Shown here: positions 31,210 through 38,295 of the stretch, in pieces
Numbering within the stretch: position 1 is the stretch's first letter
How the letters are laid out: each line of letters opens with the position of its first letter
IMG/VR virus record: IMGVR_UViG_3300008259_000532
Span: 1 to 39,757 of that record
From: a virus
DNA: 39,757 bases
Direction: 5' to 3' (one strand)
The notes under the pieces: generated by a model
Database searches by the model: none
Told to the model about the DNA's origin: nothing
The model's input: only the letters and a program-made list of their open reading frames with translations
Made by a program: the position numbers and the translations under genes

Positions 31210-31432
31210 TGTGCTTCATCCCTAATTTAATATGCATGATTCCTCTTTCCAATTCCCTTATTCCATGAGCTAAATTTTCAGATTTGTAGCCCATTTTTTC
31301 TGTGATTACTTTTGTTGCTTTCAAGTGGTCTACCACGACACCTAAAACATCATGAGGTGTTTTTTCGTCACAAAGCTTGTCGATGATTGAAATCCATTTT
31401 TCATTCAACGACCTGTAGTTGATTCCACGCAT
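31193..31432 (-). CDS. 79-aa protein coupled to the polymerase gene
   Basis: ATG 31432 with AGGAG about nine bases upstream. It begins MRGINYRSLNEKWISIIDKL and is mostly helical, ending MKHIDPEG. It overlaps the polymerase start by 17 bases in another frame, so it probably sets polymerase expression by coupling, or a frameshift could fuse the two. No known domain. It is not a PHP remnant by eye. Confidence 0.6.
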   Translation of the reverse strand: MRGINYRSLNEKWISIIDKLCDEKTPHDVLGVVVDHLKATKVITEKMGYKSENLAHGIRELERGIMHIKLGMKHIDPEG

Positions 31433-31496
31433 GAGAGAGGCTCCTGAGAGGATTTTTCAGTTTATATGAGTTCCCAAGTTTTTTCAACAATTTTGG

Positions 31497-31525
31497 TTGT
31501 TTTTGTTTCAGCCGATTGGTATAAA
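31497..31525 (+). promoter_or_regulatory. sigma70-like promoter, extended -10
   Basis: TTGTTT, 17 bases, TATAAA preceded by TGG, about 50 bases before ATG 31574. Confidence 0.6.
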
Positions 31526-31573
31526 GACTTCGGTTTTGATGAATAATTCTGTTCAACAGGGAGGAAAATTAAA

Positions 31574-31762
31574 ATGGCTAAGTCGAAGCCCGCTTTTGAT
31601 CGTGTTGAAATTGATAAGACGCATGCTGAAACTATCGGTGATGCGATGAAGGCATACATTGGCCAGCCTGTGGCCATTTTGTGCGCCAGATTCAATTATA
31701 GGGGTATTTTGAGCAAGGTTGGCAAGGACTACTTATCATCAGTATCAACGCTGTCGAACTGA
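31574..31762 (+). CDS. 62-aa protein, probably frameshifted at its end
   Basis: ATG 31574 with GGGAGG upstream. The product begins MAKSKPAFDRVEIDKTHAET and contains YIGQPVAILCARFNYRGILS then KVGKDY. I recall small proteins with this pattern that continue '...GDDYL(V/I)LSNAVxVE'. Here the annotated frame ends SSVSTLSN. Reading on in the -1 frame after KDY gives LIISINAVELIYQPAW and more, up to a TGA at 31801-31803. So a one-base loss or a programmed -1 shift is likely, and the intended protein would be about 76 residues. Followed by a terminator. Confidence 0.6.
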   Translation: MAKSKPAFDRVEIDKTHAETIGDAMKAYIGQPVAILCARFNYRGILSKVGKDYLSSVSTLSN

Positions 31763-31814
31763 TTTACCAACCAGCTTGGTGTTTTGCCGATTTAAATGAT
31801 TGATATGTCAATGT

Positions 31815-31850
31815 AAACTCTTCCTGTTTCCAAAAAACAGGAAGAGTTTT
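31815..31850 (+). terminator. rho-independent terminator
   Basis: AAACTCTTCCTGTTT with a complementary AAACAGGAAGAGTTT, small loop, then TTCTTGT. It follows the frameshifted gene's extended end at 31803. Confidence 0.75.
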
Positions 31851-31886
31851 CTTGTAATTTTGATTTATTGTAGTGGAGGGAATCAA

Positions 31887-32495
31887 ATGAAAAATACCGG
31901 ATTCAATTCTTGGAAAGCTCGACTTGAATTCATGGGCCAAGAGTTCCCGTTTACCAAACCGGAAGAGGGAATTGTTACAATTAAAAACGAAGAAGGTAGA
32001 CTGCATGCCGATAATGAACCGGCATGGAGATCGCCTACGAGAATCATTTGGTATCGTGACGGCAGAAAGCATGGGATTGATGCCGATATTCATGGCAGCA
32101 TTACTTACTATTACGAAAACATTAGGATTCCTCCACGCTATCACCAAGCTGTGGGTGAGCCAGAGATTTTGACAGTTGAAGAGGTATTGAAGCATCAAAA
32201 TGCTGAAATACGATATGTAGGAATTAAAATCATCGGGTACGATAGAATTCGTACTCACAAAAACTGTAAGCTCGTTGATACCTGCAAAAAAACAGGCATG
32301 GAGCTTTTTAGTATCAAGGGTATTTTTGATGATCCGGTTTGTGTTTTGAAAGTGATTAATAGTACCGCAGAGCCAGATGGTACTTTTAAAAACTACTATT
32401 TGACGGTCCCTCCTAACATGAAAAAATGCAAGGAGGCGGTTGCATGGACTTTCAGAATGACTGCGGATGATTACGCTCCAATGCAAGAAACTTGA
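31887..32495 (+). CDS. DUF6745-like protein
   Basis: A 202-aa protein; ATG 31887 with GGAGGG upstream (an ATG at 31800 lies before the terminator and is rejected). Family-like segments: GRLHADNEPAWRSPTRIIWY, HQAVGEPEILTVEEVLKHQN then AEIRYVGIKIIGYDR, and PDGTFKNYYLTVPPNMKKCK followed by EAVAWTFRMTADDYAP. This 'EPDG...VPP...EAxAWTF...Y' ending is the DUF6745 signature as I remember it. DUF6745 has no known activity. It is paired with the next gene, and I recall the same pairing in bacterial genomes. Confidence 0.65.
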   Translation: MKNTGFNSWKARLEFMGQEFPFTKPEEGIVTIKNEEGRLHADNEPAWRSPTRIIWYRDGRKHGIDADIHGSITYYYENIRIPPRYHQAVGEPEILTVEEVLKHQNAEIRYVGIKIIGYDRIRTHKNCKLVDTCKKTGMELFSIKGIFDDPVCVLKVINSTAEPDGTFKNYYLTVPPNMKKCKEAVAWTFRMTADDYAPMQET

Positions 32496-32520
32496 TTGGC
32501 TGGCGTACATATGGTATGAT
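32492..32520 (+). promoter_or_regulatory. sigma70-like promoter, extended -10
   Basis: TTGATT, 17 bases, TATGAT preceded by TGG, about 40 bases before ATG 32559. The hexamers are identical to those at 16785-16813. Confidence 0.7.
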
Positions 32521-32558
32521 TGTGTGTGGCATTTTGTGCTTTCAAAAGGAGAAAGATC

Positions 32559-32885
32559 ATGAAAAGTTTCCAAGCAAGACAAGGTGATATCTATTTCAAG
32601 GCTTGCAATAAGCCAGATATCACCAAAATGAAAAAGAAAACCGATGGCATATTTGCCTATGGTGAAGTCACGGGTCATGCTCACCGGCTGACAACTAACA
32701 TCTCTGACTGTGAATCCTATGTAGATGAAAACGGAGATATCTACATTCTCTCCGATAAAGAGATGCAAGTTGGACACGATGAGCACAATGTAATCACTTG
32801 TCCTCCTAATACTTGGATTTGTGTAAGCCGTCAGAGGGAATATGATCCGGCTGCTGCTGAAAAAGAGCGCAGAGTTGCTGATTAA
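32559..32885 (+). CDS. 108-aa conserved protein with EVTGHAHR motif
   Basis: ATG 32559 with AAGGAG upstream; an in-frame GTG at 32520 is inside the promoter. It begins MKSFQARQGDIYFKACNKPD and contains FAYGEVTGHAHRL and VGHDEHNVITCPPNTWI, then QREYDPAAAEKE. I recall this family (RQGDV..., GEVTGHAHR, HEEH, QREY) in planctomycetes and other bacteria, often beside DUF6745. The His residues could bind a metal; the function is unknown. A strong terminator follows. Confidence 0.7.
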   Translation: MKSFQARQGDIYFKACNKPDITKMKKKTDGIFAYGEVTGHAHRLTTNISDCESYVDENGDIYILSDKEMQVGHDEHNVITCPPNTWICVSRQREYDPAAAEKERRVAD

Positions 32886-32904
32886 GAAATCTTAAGTTTC
32901 ATAG

Positions 32905-32945
32905 AAAAAGCCAAGCAAGAGTAAATATTCTTGCTTGGCTTTTTT
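32905..32945 (+). terminator. rho-independent terminator
   Basis: AAAAAGCCAAGCAAGA and TCTTGCTTGGCTTTTT form a 16-bp perfect stem with a short loop, then a T-run. It closes the 32559 gene. Confidence 0.92.
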
Positions 32946-32959
32946 ATTTGGTAAAAAAT

Positions 32960-33160
32960 ATGCAACAAAAATTAGCTGATTATATATCTCGCTGCTGGGG
33001 AAGCAATTACTATTGCACAGAGTTATGTAACAGGGTTTGCAATTGCGGAACATTCGGACGATCTTTCAAATCGTCCGATGTTTACAATAACGACATGTTG
33101 AAATCTTTTGTCTTCGGTCAATTTAGTGAATCATCTACATTTAAAAGAAATAACTTTTAG
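32960..33160 (+). CDS. 66-aa Cys/Phe/Ser-rich peptide
   Basis: ATG 32960 just after the terminator; an upstream TTG (32948) is also in frame. It begins MQQKLADYISRCWGSNYYCT and has ELCNRVCNCGTFGRSFKSS and FVFGQFSESSTFKRNNF. Composition matches the small minus-strand genes at 1-3.6 kb, and the F-x-Q-F-[NS]-x2-[ST]-F segment resembles the end of 3165-3347. Its TAG stop shares bases with the convergent gene (TTAG). The ribosome binding site is weak. Plausible but not secure. Confidence 0.4.
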   Translation: MQQKLADYISRCWGSNYYCTELCNRVCNCGTFGRSFKSSDVYNNDMLKSFVFGQFSESSTFKRNNF

Positions 33161-34656
33161 AATGGTGTTGTTTCATTCCAGTCTACGCCATTATTTGTGA
33201 CAGTTTTATTTTGACTGCTGCTGTCTTTTAATTTTTCAGAATCACTTGAAGCAAGTAACAGCAATTTGGCATTTGCATCTGGTGTTATAGGAGCACTTGG
33301 AGGAGTGAAGGGTGCATTGTACAATGCGGTTCCCTTGACGAATTGGAAATTTGTTATGTACCCTAGGAAATCAGAACCACCACGGGTTGATTCCGTACCT
33401 ATGTACAACAAATTACTGCTGTCTGTTATATCATCGCTGTTAGCCCCGCTGTAAACTTGGGTACCGTTCACATAAGCAGTAAGAGTTCCTGAAGCTCTAC
33501 AAACAGCTATGTGAGTCCAAGAGGTATAAATGCCTGAAATATTACCGCAATCTATCAAATTTCCATTTGTCCAAAAATAAAATGTATTTTCACTTGACTC
33601 CATGCTACAAGCGATACTTGCTGATGGCCAAGCATTCACCGAAAATACTCTTTCATTTCCACCAGTCGGGAATTGATATTGGAACCATTCGACTGTGAAA
33701 TCTCCAGTACCTACAGCCCAGTCACTACTTGCAGGAACTGTCAAATAACTATTATTGAAATGCAAGCTACCACCAAGACCTACTGGAGAGTAACCGCCTC
33801 GAATGCCGTAATATAACATTTCAAGCTGTGTTCCACCCGGATTGATTTGACTGTAAGCATTTAATGTTTGAAGAGCTTGTTCTCCATACAATGTGAATTC
33901 ATCACCATGTTTTAATTCATAAGGCCAATTTTCAATCCAAACAGTCTGGTTTTCTAGATTTCGAATAATGTTGTTCACATTTGAGTCTGGAAAATTTTGC
34001 CCTACAAATTGTAATGGATCGTAGGTTTTCACTCTGAATATAACTTCTGGATATGGATATTGATTTGATTTTTGCCCGCTTATACTCAAATATGTAAAAT
34101 AGCTTCTAGTTGGATCTTCATCTTGGTCAGCATCGAATCCAATTCTATATGGACCAGCCGGAAGAACTTCATTCAAAACTAATGAATTGATTGCAACGCC
34201 TGTTGCACTTGCTCCATCATATACTTCGTAAGAAAATGTACCCGCTGATGGATCGTAAACAATCTTACAAGTGTATGTATTTCCAATACTCAAATCTGAG
34301 CCAGCACCTTCACCATCCTGAGTTATTCCAGATATCATCGGGCTCCCGCAGTCTACCTGAAAAGCAATTCTGGTTGTACTTGTGCCCCAAGACCATTCTG
34401 GCTCAATATTTGGATTGAAAATACAAATTGAATGATCGGCGCAATTATTTACTTGTACAAAAGTAGCTATAATCTCAGTTTTATTATCACTTGGGATATC
34501 AAAAGTTGTTCTAATAGGGTAAGAAACATCATCTGAAGTACCTGAAAACCACATTCCTGAAGAATCGAAACCGAAGTTTACATCAACGGTTGTTTTTTCA
34601 GTATTTGGGTAATAATCAAGCCAACTTGGTTTTGTTTCTAGGTTGCTGGTATACAT
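33157..34656 (-). CDS. 499-aa lectin/LamG-domain virion protein
   Basis: ATG 34656 with AAGGG upstream. The N-terminal ~200 residues look like an L-type-lectin beta sandwich (IAFQVDCGSPMISG, YTCKIVYDPSAGTFSYEVYD). The C-terminal ~200 residues are a clear LamG/ConA-like domain: LHFNNSYLTVPASSDWAVG, FTVEWFQYQFPTG, WTHIAVCRASGTLTAYVNGT, then LYIGTESTRGGSDFLGYITN and FQFVKGTALY. Phages use such domains on tail fibres or capsids to bind sugars. A late-type box precedes it. Divergent from the lectin-like gene at 34780. Confidence 0.75.
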   Translation of the reverse strand: MYTSNLETKPSWLDYYPNTEKTTVDVNFGFDSSGMWFSGTSDDVSYPIRTTFDIPSDNKTEIIATFVQVNNCADHSICIFNPNIEPEWSWGTSTTRIAFQVDCGSPMISGITQDGEGAGSDLSIGNTYTCKIVYDPSAGTFSYEVYDGASATGVAINSLVLNEVLPAGPYRIGFDADQDEDPTRSYFTYLSISGQKSNQYPYPEVIFRVKTYDPLQFVGQNFPDSNVNNIIRNLENQTVWIENWPYELKHGDEFTLYGEQALQTLNAYSQINPGGTQLEMLYYGIRGGYSPVGLGGSLHFNNSYLTVPASSDWAVGTGDFTVEWFQYQFPTGGNERVFSVNAWPSASIACSMESSENTFYFWTNGNLIDCGNISGIYTSWTHIAVCRASGTLTAYVNGTQVYSGANSDDITDSSNLLYIGTESTRGGSDFLGYITNFQFVKGTALYNAPFTPPSAPITPDANAKLLLLASSDSEKLKDSSSQNKTVTNNGVDWNETTPF

Positions 34657-34687
34657 AATTTTCCCTTTTTATAAATCTATACTTTTT

Positions 34688-34697
34688 TATTTATTGT
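34688..34697 (-). promoter_or_regulatory. late-promoter-like box ACAATAAATA
   Basis: ATAAATA on the minus strand about 35 bases before ATG 34656. Confidence 0.35.
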
Positions 34698-34727
34698 TAA
34701 TTTGTTGTTTTTATTAAGAGGCTAAAT

Positions 34728-34755
34728 TATAAATATGTTTATATAATAATAAATA
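34728..34755 (+). promoter_or_regulatory. TATAAATA and TAATAAATA boxes
   Basis: An exact TATAAATA at 34728-34735 and TAATAAATA at 34747-34755, both within 55 bases of ATG 34780. Either could be a late promoter. Confidence 0.45.
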
Positions 34756-34779
34756 ACATATACCTTACAAGGAGACAAT

Positions 34780-35469
34780 ATGGACGCAGAAAACGATTTA
34801 GTTGCTCAGGGCAATTTAATACATCCGAATTATTTGCAATATCAAAGTATTGGAGACACAGACATCAACTGGGTTTCCACAGACGGAGACCCATCCTCAG
34901 TAGCTGATGCAACTATTTCAGGTGATGCCAGCTTTAATAGTACTAACGAAGGGGTTTGGTTGACACCAGCCACCGATGGAACAACCGGATATCTTTATTG
35001 GCAAAAAGATTTCGATTACACTAAAAATATAATCATTTCCGCAACAACTCGCTCTGGTGGTGGTGATGGTGGTGATGGAATTACTTTCTTCCTAGGTGGA
35101 TCAGATGTTGTTTCACAGGATGGAGAAGGCCATGATTCTTTATCAATATATGTTGATGAGTTCAATTCTGATGTGGTTTTAGTTCAGAAAGACCTTGCAA
35201 CTGTAGGCCCATCTGTTTCCACTCTCAAAACTCTTGATGATAACACCTATAATTTTTGGGAAATCGTTTATGAGTACAAAGATGCCGATTCAAGGATTCT
35301 ACATGTTTTGTTGAATAAAAGATATGTATCACGAATCGATGTAGGCAGTTGGACTCCCGGTGGCAACTACATCGGAATTTCTGGATGGTGTGGTTCAGTT
35401 AACAATGTGCATAGCGTGAAAAGCTTCCAAGTAAAATCAGCAAGAGGATGGATTGCTTTAACTCAGTAA
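34780..35469 (+). CDS. 229-aa L-type-lectin-like beta-sandwich protein
   Basis: ATG 34780 with AAGGAG upstream. It begins MDAENDLVAQGNLIHPNYLQ, then STNEGVWLTPATDGTTGYLY, and has GDGGDGITFFLGGSDVV (the glycine-rich D-G-I-x-F loop typical of L-type lectins), NFWEIVYEYKDADSRILHVL and GNYIGISGWCGS. It ends AKGWIALTQ-like (SARGWIALTQ). Related in fold to the first part of the divergent 499-aa protein. A late box and strong terminator flank it. Likely a virion surface protein that binds glycans. Confidence 0.7.
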   Translation: MDAENDLVAQGNLIHPNYLQYQSIGDTDINWVSTDGDPSSVADATISGDASFNSTNEGVWLTPATDGTTGYLYWQKDFDYTKNIIISATTRSGGGDGGDGITFFLGGSDVVSQDGEGHDSLSIYVDEFNSDVVLVQKDLATVGPSVSTLKTLDDNTYNFWEIVYEYKDADSRILHVLLNKRYVSRIDVGSWTPGGNYIGISGWCGSVNNVHSVKSFQVKSARGWIALTQ

Positions 35470-35490
35470 TTCAAAATTTTATAATTACAT

Positions 35491-35529
35491 GAGACCTTGT
35501 CAAAACTTTGACAAGGTCTTTATTTTTTT
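35491..35529 (+). terminator. rho-independent terminator
   Basis: GACCTTGTCAAA and TTTGACAAGGTC form a 12-bp stem with a tiny loop, then TTTATTTTTTT. It closes the lectin-like gene. Confidence 0.92.
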
Positions 35530-35586
35530 ATGTGTTATAATTATTCAGTTTGCAATAATTTTGCGGTTTAATAAAAGGATTGAAAA

Positions 35587-35820
35587 ATGGCTAAGAAAAC
35601 TGTTATTGACGAAGATAAAACATTTAGTATGATCATGTTGGTGATTTGTGGTTTGTTTTTGACTGTCATAATTTCTTTTTACTTTGCAGAAGTGAAAAAG
35701 ACAGAATACTTAGACGATTTAATAAACAAAATGAATGACGAAAATCAAATGATCATGAATGAAAACCAAATGTTAAGAAATGAAATTTTTGAACTGAAGA
35801 AAAAAAGGACTGGAAATTAA
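35587..35820 (+). CDS. 77-aa membrane-anchored coiled-coil protein
   Basis: ATG 35587 with AAAGGA upstream. It begins MAKKTVIDEDKTFSMIMLVI; one membrane helix (IMLVICGLFLTVIISFYFAE, about 16-35) is followed by a coiled coil with two NENQM repeats (KMNDENQMIMNENQMLRNEI). One-pass topology with the coil on the far side is likely. It could be a spanin-like or host-membrane protein, but there is no lipobox or neighbouring lysis gene to show it. Confidence 0.7.
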   Translation: MAKKTVIDEDKTFSMIMLVICGLFLTVIISFYFAEVKKTEYLDDLINKMNDENQMIMNENQMLRNEIFELKKKRTGN

Positions 35821-35823
35821 TTC

Positions 35824-36048
35824 ATGAAACTATGTCATCGAACGAATTCCATAAGTGTGGTGCGATGTTGGGCCAATAATTCAAATGGATCAAAATTGTA
35901 CAGCACTATTTCTCCTTCCAGTTTTTTTGTCACAAATGTAGTCAATTCATTTCTGTGGAACCTATCTGGAAATCTTTTTAAAAGAGGCGCTTTTAGTTTT
36001 TTGTTTGATGGCATGTTATGTTCTCACAACTGGTCAAGGAAAATTTAA
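35824..36048 (+). CDS. 74-aa Trp/Ser/Asn-rich ORF overlapping the next gene
   Basis: ATG 35824, three bases after the stop of the membrane protein, in a frame that overlaps the TPR-methyltransferase by 41 bases. It contains VVRCWANNSNGSKLYSTI, SFLWNLSGNLFKRGAF and LCSHNWSRKI. Composition (W, S, N, F, C) matches the small-protein family at 1-3.6 kb. It fills a 180-base gap that would otherwise be empty. No ribosome binding site is obvious. Confidence 0.38.
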   Translation: MKLCHRTNSISVVRCWANNSNGSKLYSTISPSSFFVTNVVNSFLWNLSGNLFKRGAFSFLFDGMLCSHNWSRKI

Positions 36049-36973
36049 AGTGAATCCAATCCTAGAATTGTGTCAGTTGTTTTGCAAAAAAGGCAAAACA
36101 AAATTTGCAATCAAATTATTAGACGAGTTATCAGAAATTCTGATAGACCCACATCAAGGATTTATTTTGGGTTCGTGTTATCAAGAGATAGCAGAGTTTC
36201 AAAAAGCTATTGATGTTTTTGAAAGTTGTGTTGAGTACTTGCACTCTAAGGATCAAGCATACAGACAACTTAGCATTTGCTACGCTAATTTGTTACAAAT
36301 TGAAAAAGCACAAAAGTATTTAGATATGTGCTTCGATGTAGAAAACCAATTGATTGCCAAGGCAAACTTAAAACGGATCAAGGATGAAATAGAGCACTTA
36401 GGGTCGAATCATGGCTTTTGGTCAACTCATGAAAACCATATTCATAGTCCCAACCTTGCTAGATTCATTTCTTCATTGTTGACTAAAGACAGAAATATAT
36501 ATGACTTTGGTTGCGGTGATGGATTTTATTTATCAACTTTACAAGAGTCTGGATTTGATAAACTCACAGGCTTTGAGGGGAGCCCATCAACCAGTCCTAA
36601 ATTCAGCAACATCCACAAGCAAGACCTAGCTGAATTGTTTAGTGTGCCAGAAAAAGGTCATGTAATCTGTCTTGAAGTAGCGGAGCATATTCCAAGGGAA
36701 TATGAAAACATTCTTATTTCAAATATAACTAATGCATGTCATGGATATCTTATATTTAGTTGGGCAGTAAGGGGCCAAGGTGGAACTTGCCATGTAAATT
36801 GCAGAAACAATGACGAAGTTCTTGAAATGTTCTCCTCTCAAGGGTTTATTTTTTGTAAAGAGCTTACTACAAAAGCAAGGCTTCTTATCGAAGATCATTG
36901 TGACTGGTTCAGAGATACTATATTAATATTTTCAACTCATCAAGAGGAGGAAAATGCCATACATAAAAATTAA
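36008..36973 (+). CDS. TPR plus SAM-methyltransferase fusion
   Basis: Start ATG 36008 (a TTG at 36005 is also in frame); no strong ribosome binding site. The first ~130 residues are TPR-like helices (ILELCQLFCKKGKTKFAIKL then LDEL, and AIDVFESCVEYLHSKDQAYR). Then comes a class I methyltransferase: NIYDFGCGDGFYLSTLQESG (SAM-binding GxGxG-type loop), LTGFEGSPS, GHVICLEVAEHIPREYEN and GYLIFSWAVRGQGGTCHVN. FkbM- or UbiE-like enzymes with TPRs often act on glycans or lipids. Overlaps the next gene by 20 bases. Confidence 0.8.
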   Translation: MACYVLTTGQGKFKVNPILELCQLFCKKGKTKFAIKLLDELSEILIDPHQGFILGSCYQEIAEFQKAIDVFESCVEYLHSKDQAYRQLSICYANLLQIEKAQKYLDMCFDVENQLIAKANLKRIKDEIEHLGSNHGFWSTHENHIHSPNLARFISSLLTKDRNIYDFGCGDGFYLSTLQESGFDKLTGFEGSPSTSPKFSNIHKQDLAELFSVPEKGHVICLEVAEHIPREYENILISNITNACHGYLIFSWAVRGQGGTCHVNCRNNDEVLEMFSSQGFIFCKELTTKARLLIEDHCDWFRDTILIFSTHQEEENAIHKN

Positions 36974-37181
36974 TAATTATGTTGTAGTTAAACATAAAAA
37001 TAATACTGGAGACTTTTATGCCGTGCATGCAATAACTTCGGCATTTGATGAACCGTTGACTTATTGTCAAGAACCTGTTAAGTTAGAAGCCGATACTTTG
37101 GCTGATCTGCAATCAAAAGTTTTTCAAGTAAGCAAGAGTGTTTTGGCAAATAAGCTAGTAGTTTCTGATTCAGAAAAATGA
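36954..37181 (+). CDS. 75-aa protein of unknown function
   Basis: ATG 36954 with GAGGAGG upstream, starting inside the end of the methyltransferase gene. It begins MPYIKINNYVVVKHKNNTGD, has EPVKLEADTLADLQSKVFQV and ends VVSDSEK. A small alpha/beta protein with no known motif. It precedes the RNA ligase by 28 bases and may be co-translated with its neighbours. Confidence 0.6.
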   Translation: MPYIKINNYVVVKHKNNTGDFYAVHAITSAFDEPLTYCQEPVKLEADTLADLQSKVFQVSKSVLANKLVVSDSEK

Positions 37182-37209
37182 TTTGACTTAGGCTTTTGGA
37201 GATCAAGTC

Positions 37210-38295
37210 ATTTTTACTCTTGAAAAAGCATGGCAAGCATTAGAAGGCAGAAAAGAATTTGCCATCGTTGAAACTTATAACACTATAACTATTGATTATA
37301 TTGTAATATCAGATGATACATTCTCCGATGATGAGTTTGGTCGTATTCGAAGAAACTTTCGAGGAGTTGTTTTCAACAAGAAGACAGGAGAAATAATCAG
37401 TCTTCCGTTTCACAAGTTTTTTAATCTCAATCAGACAGTAGAAACTCAATTCCATTTGCACAAACACAAAAAAGCGTATGTTTTTGAAAAACTTGATGGG
37501 AGCATGATTCATTTTTTCAGGATGCCTGACGGTAGCGTCACATGCTCAACATGTCGGTCAACAAACTCTATTCAGGCAAAACAAGCAAAAGAATTTGCAT
37601 TCAACAATGCTTATCTATTGAATAAGATTGTGCAAAGCATAGATTATGGGTTTACTCCAATTTTTGAATGGGTAGCCCCGCATAATCAAATAGTGTGCCA
37701 TTATAAAAATCCGAGACTTGTTTACCTCAATTCTAGGAATAGATCAACCGGAGATTATTTTTTTGAGGAGAAGTATGCAGACAAAGCTGTGCGGTATGAC
37801 ATAGAATTTTCGGATATTCTGAATCACATAAACGGAACTGAAATGGAAGGTTATGTTTGTCATTTAAGCTGTGGGACTATACTGAAGGTAAAAACACCAT
37901 GGTATTTAACTAGGCATCGTGCTGTTGACATAATGATGAGCCCTAAGTACAAGGTTATGGACTTAGCATTACAGGGTTGTCTGGATGATGTAATTTCAAA
38001 TGCTCCTGATATGCATAAGCAGGTTTTGATGGATATTGATTCTGTTGTAAAAAATGATGTAGTAGAGTTTCATGCTGCATTAATTGAAGAGTATAGTTAT
38101 TTGACAAGAAATCTGGAAATGAACGATACTGCATCCTGTAAAAAACAAGTTGCATCAGCATGTCAAGCAAGCCCAAATTTTCCGGCTATGATGATGTTGT
38201 ATCAAAATAAAGATACAAAAAGTTTCGTGAGTAAAAAATTATATGAAAAATATAAATCTTTGTACCCCAATAAACTGTTAAATTCTGAAACATGA
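37210..38295 (+). CDS. T4 Rnl1-like RNA ligase, apparent ATT start
   Basis: The frame is open from 37192 to 38295. The best start is ATT 37210, eight bases after GGAG; no ATG, GTG or TTG precedes the conserved N-terminus. The product (361 aa; T4 RnlA is 374) has RNFRGVVFNKKTGEIISLPF then HKFFNLNQ (the typical Rnl1 region just before motif I), AYVFEKLDGSMI with the nucleophile Lys94 (KxDG), GTEMEGYVCHL (motif IV) and LKVKTPWY (motif V). It joins 3'-OH and 5'-phosphate RNA ends using ATP, most likely to repair cleaved tRNA. A TTG at 37456 would cut off the N-terminus. Confidence 0.85.
   Translation: MFTLEKAWQALEGRKEFAIVETYNTITIDYIVISDDTFSDDEFGRIRRNFRGVVFNKKTGEIISLPFHKFFNLNQTVETQFHLHKHKKAYVFEKLDGSMIHFFRMPDGSVTCSTCRSTNSIQAKQAKEFAFNNAYLLNKIVQSIDYGFTPIFEWVAPHNQIVCHYKNPRLVYLNSRNRSTGDYFFEEKYADKAVRYDIEFSDILNHINGTEMEGYVCHLSCGTILKVKTPWYLTRHRAVDIMMSPKYKVMDLALQGCLDDVISNAPDMHKQVLMDIDSVVKNDVVEFHAALIEEYSYLTRNLEMNDTASCKKQVASACQASPNFPAMMMLYQNKDTKSFVSKKLYEKYKSLYPNKLLNSET

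Noticed and set aside
31764-32786. A 340-codon minus-strand ORF
   Set aside because: It lies opposite the DUF6745-like gene and the next gene, both with strong ribosome binding sites and family motifs; a shadow frame.
37456-38295. RNA ligase starting at TTG 37456
   Set aside because: This would remove about 80 residues that match the Rnl1 N-terminal region; ATT 37210 with GGAG fits better.
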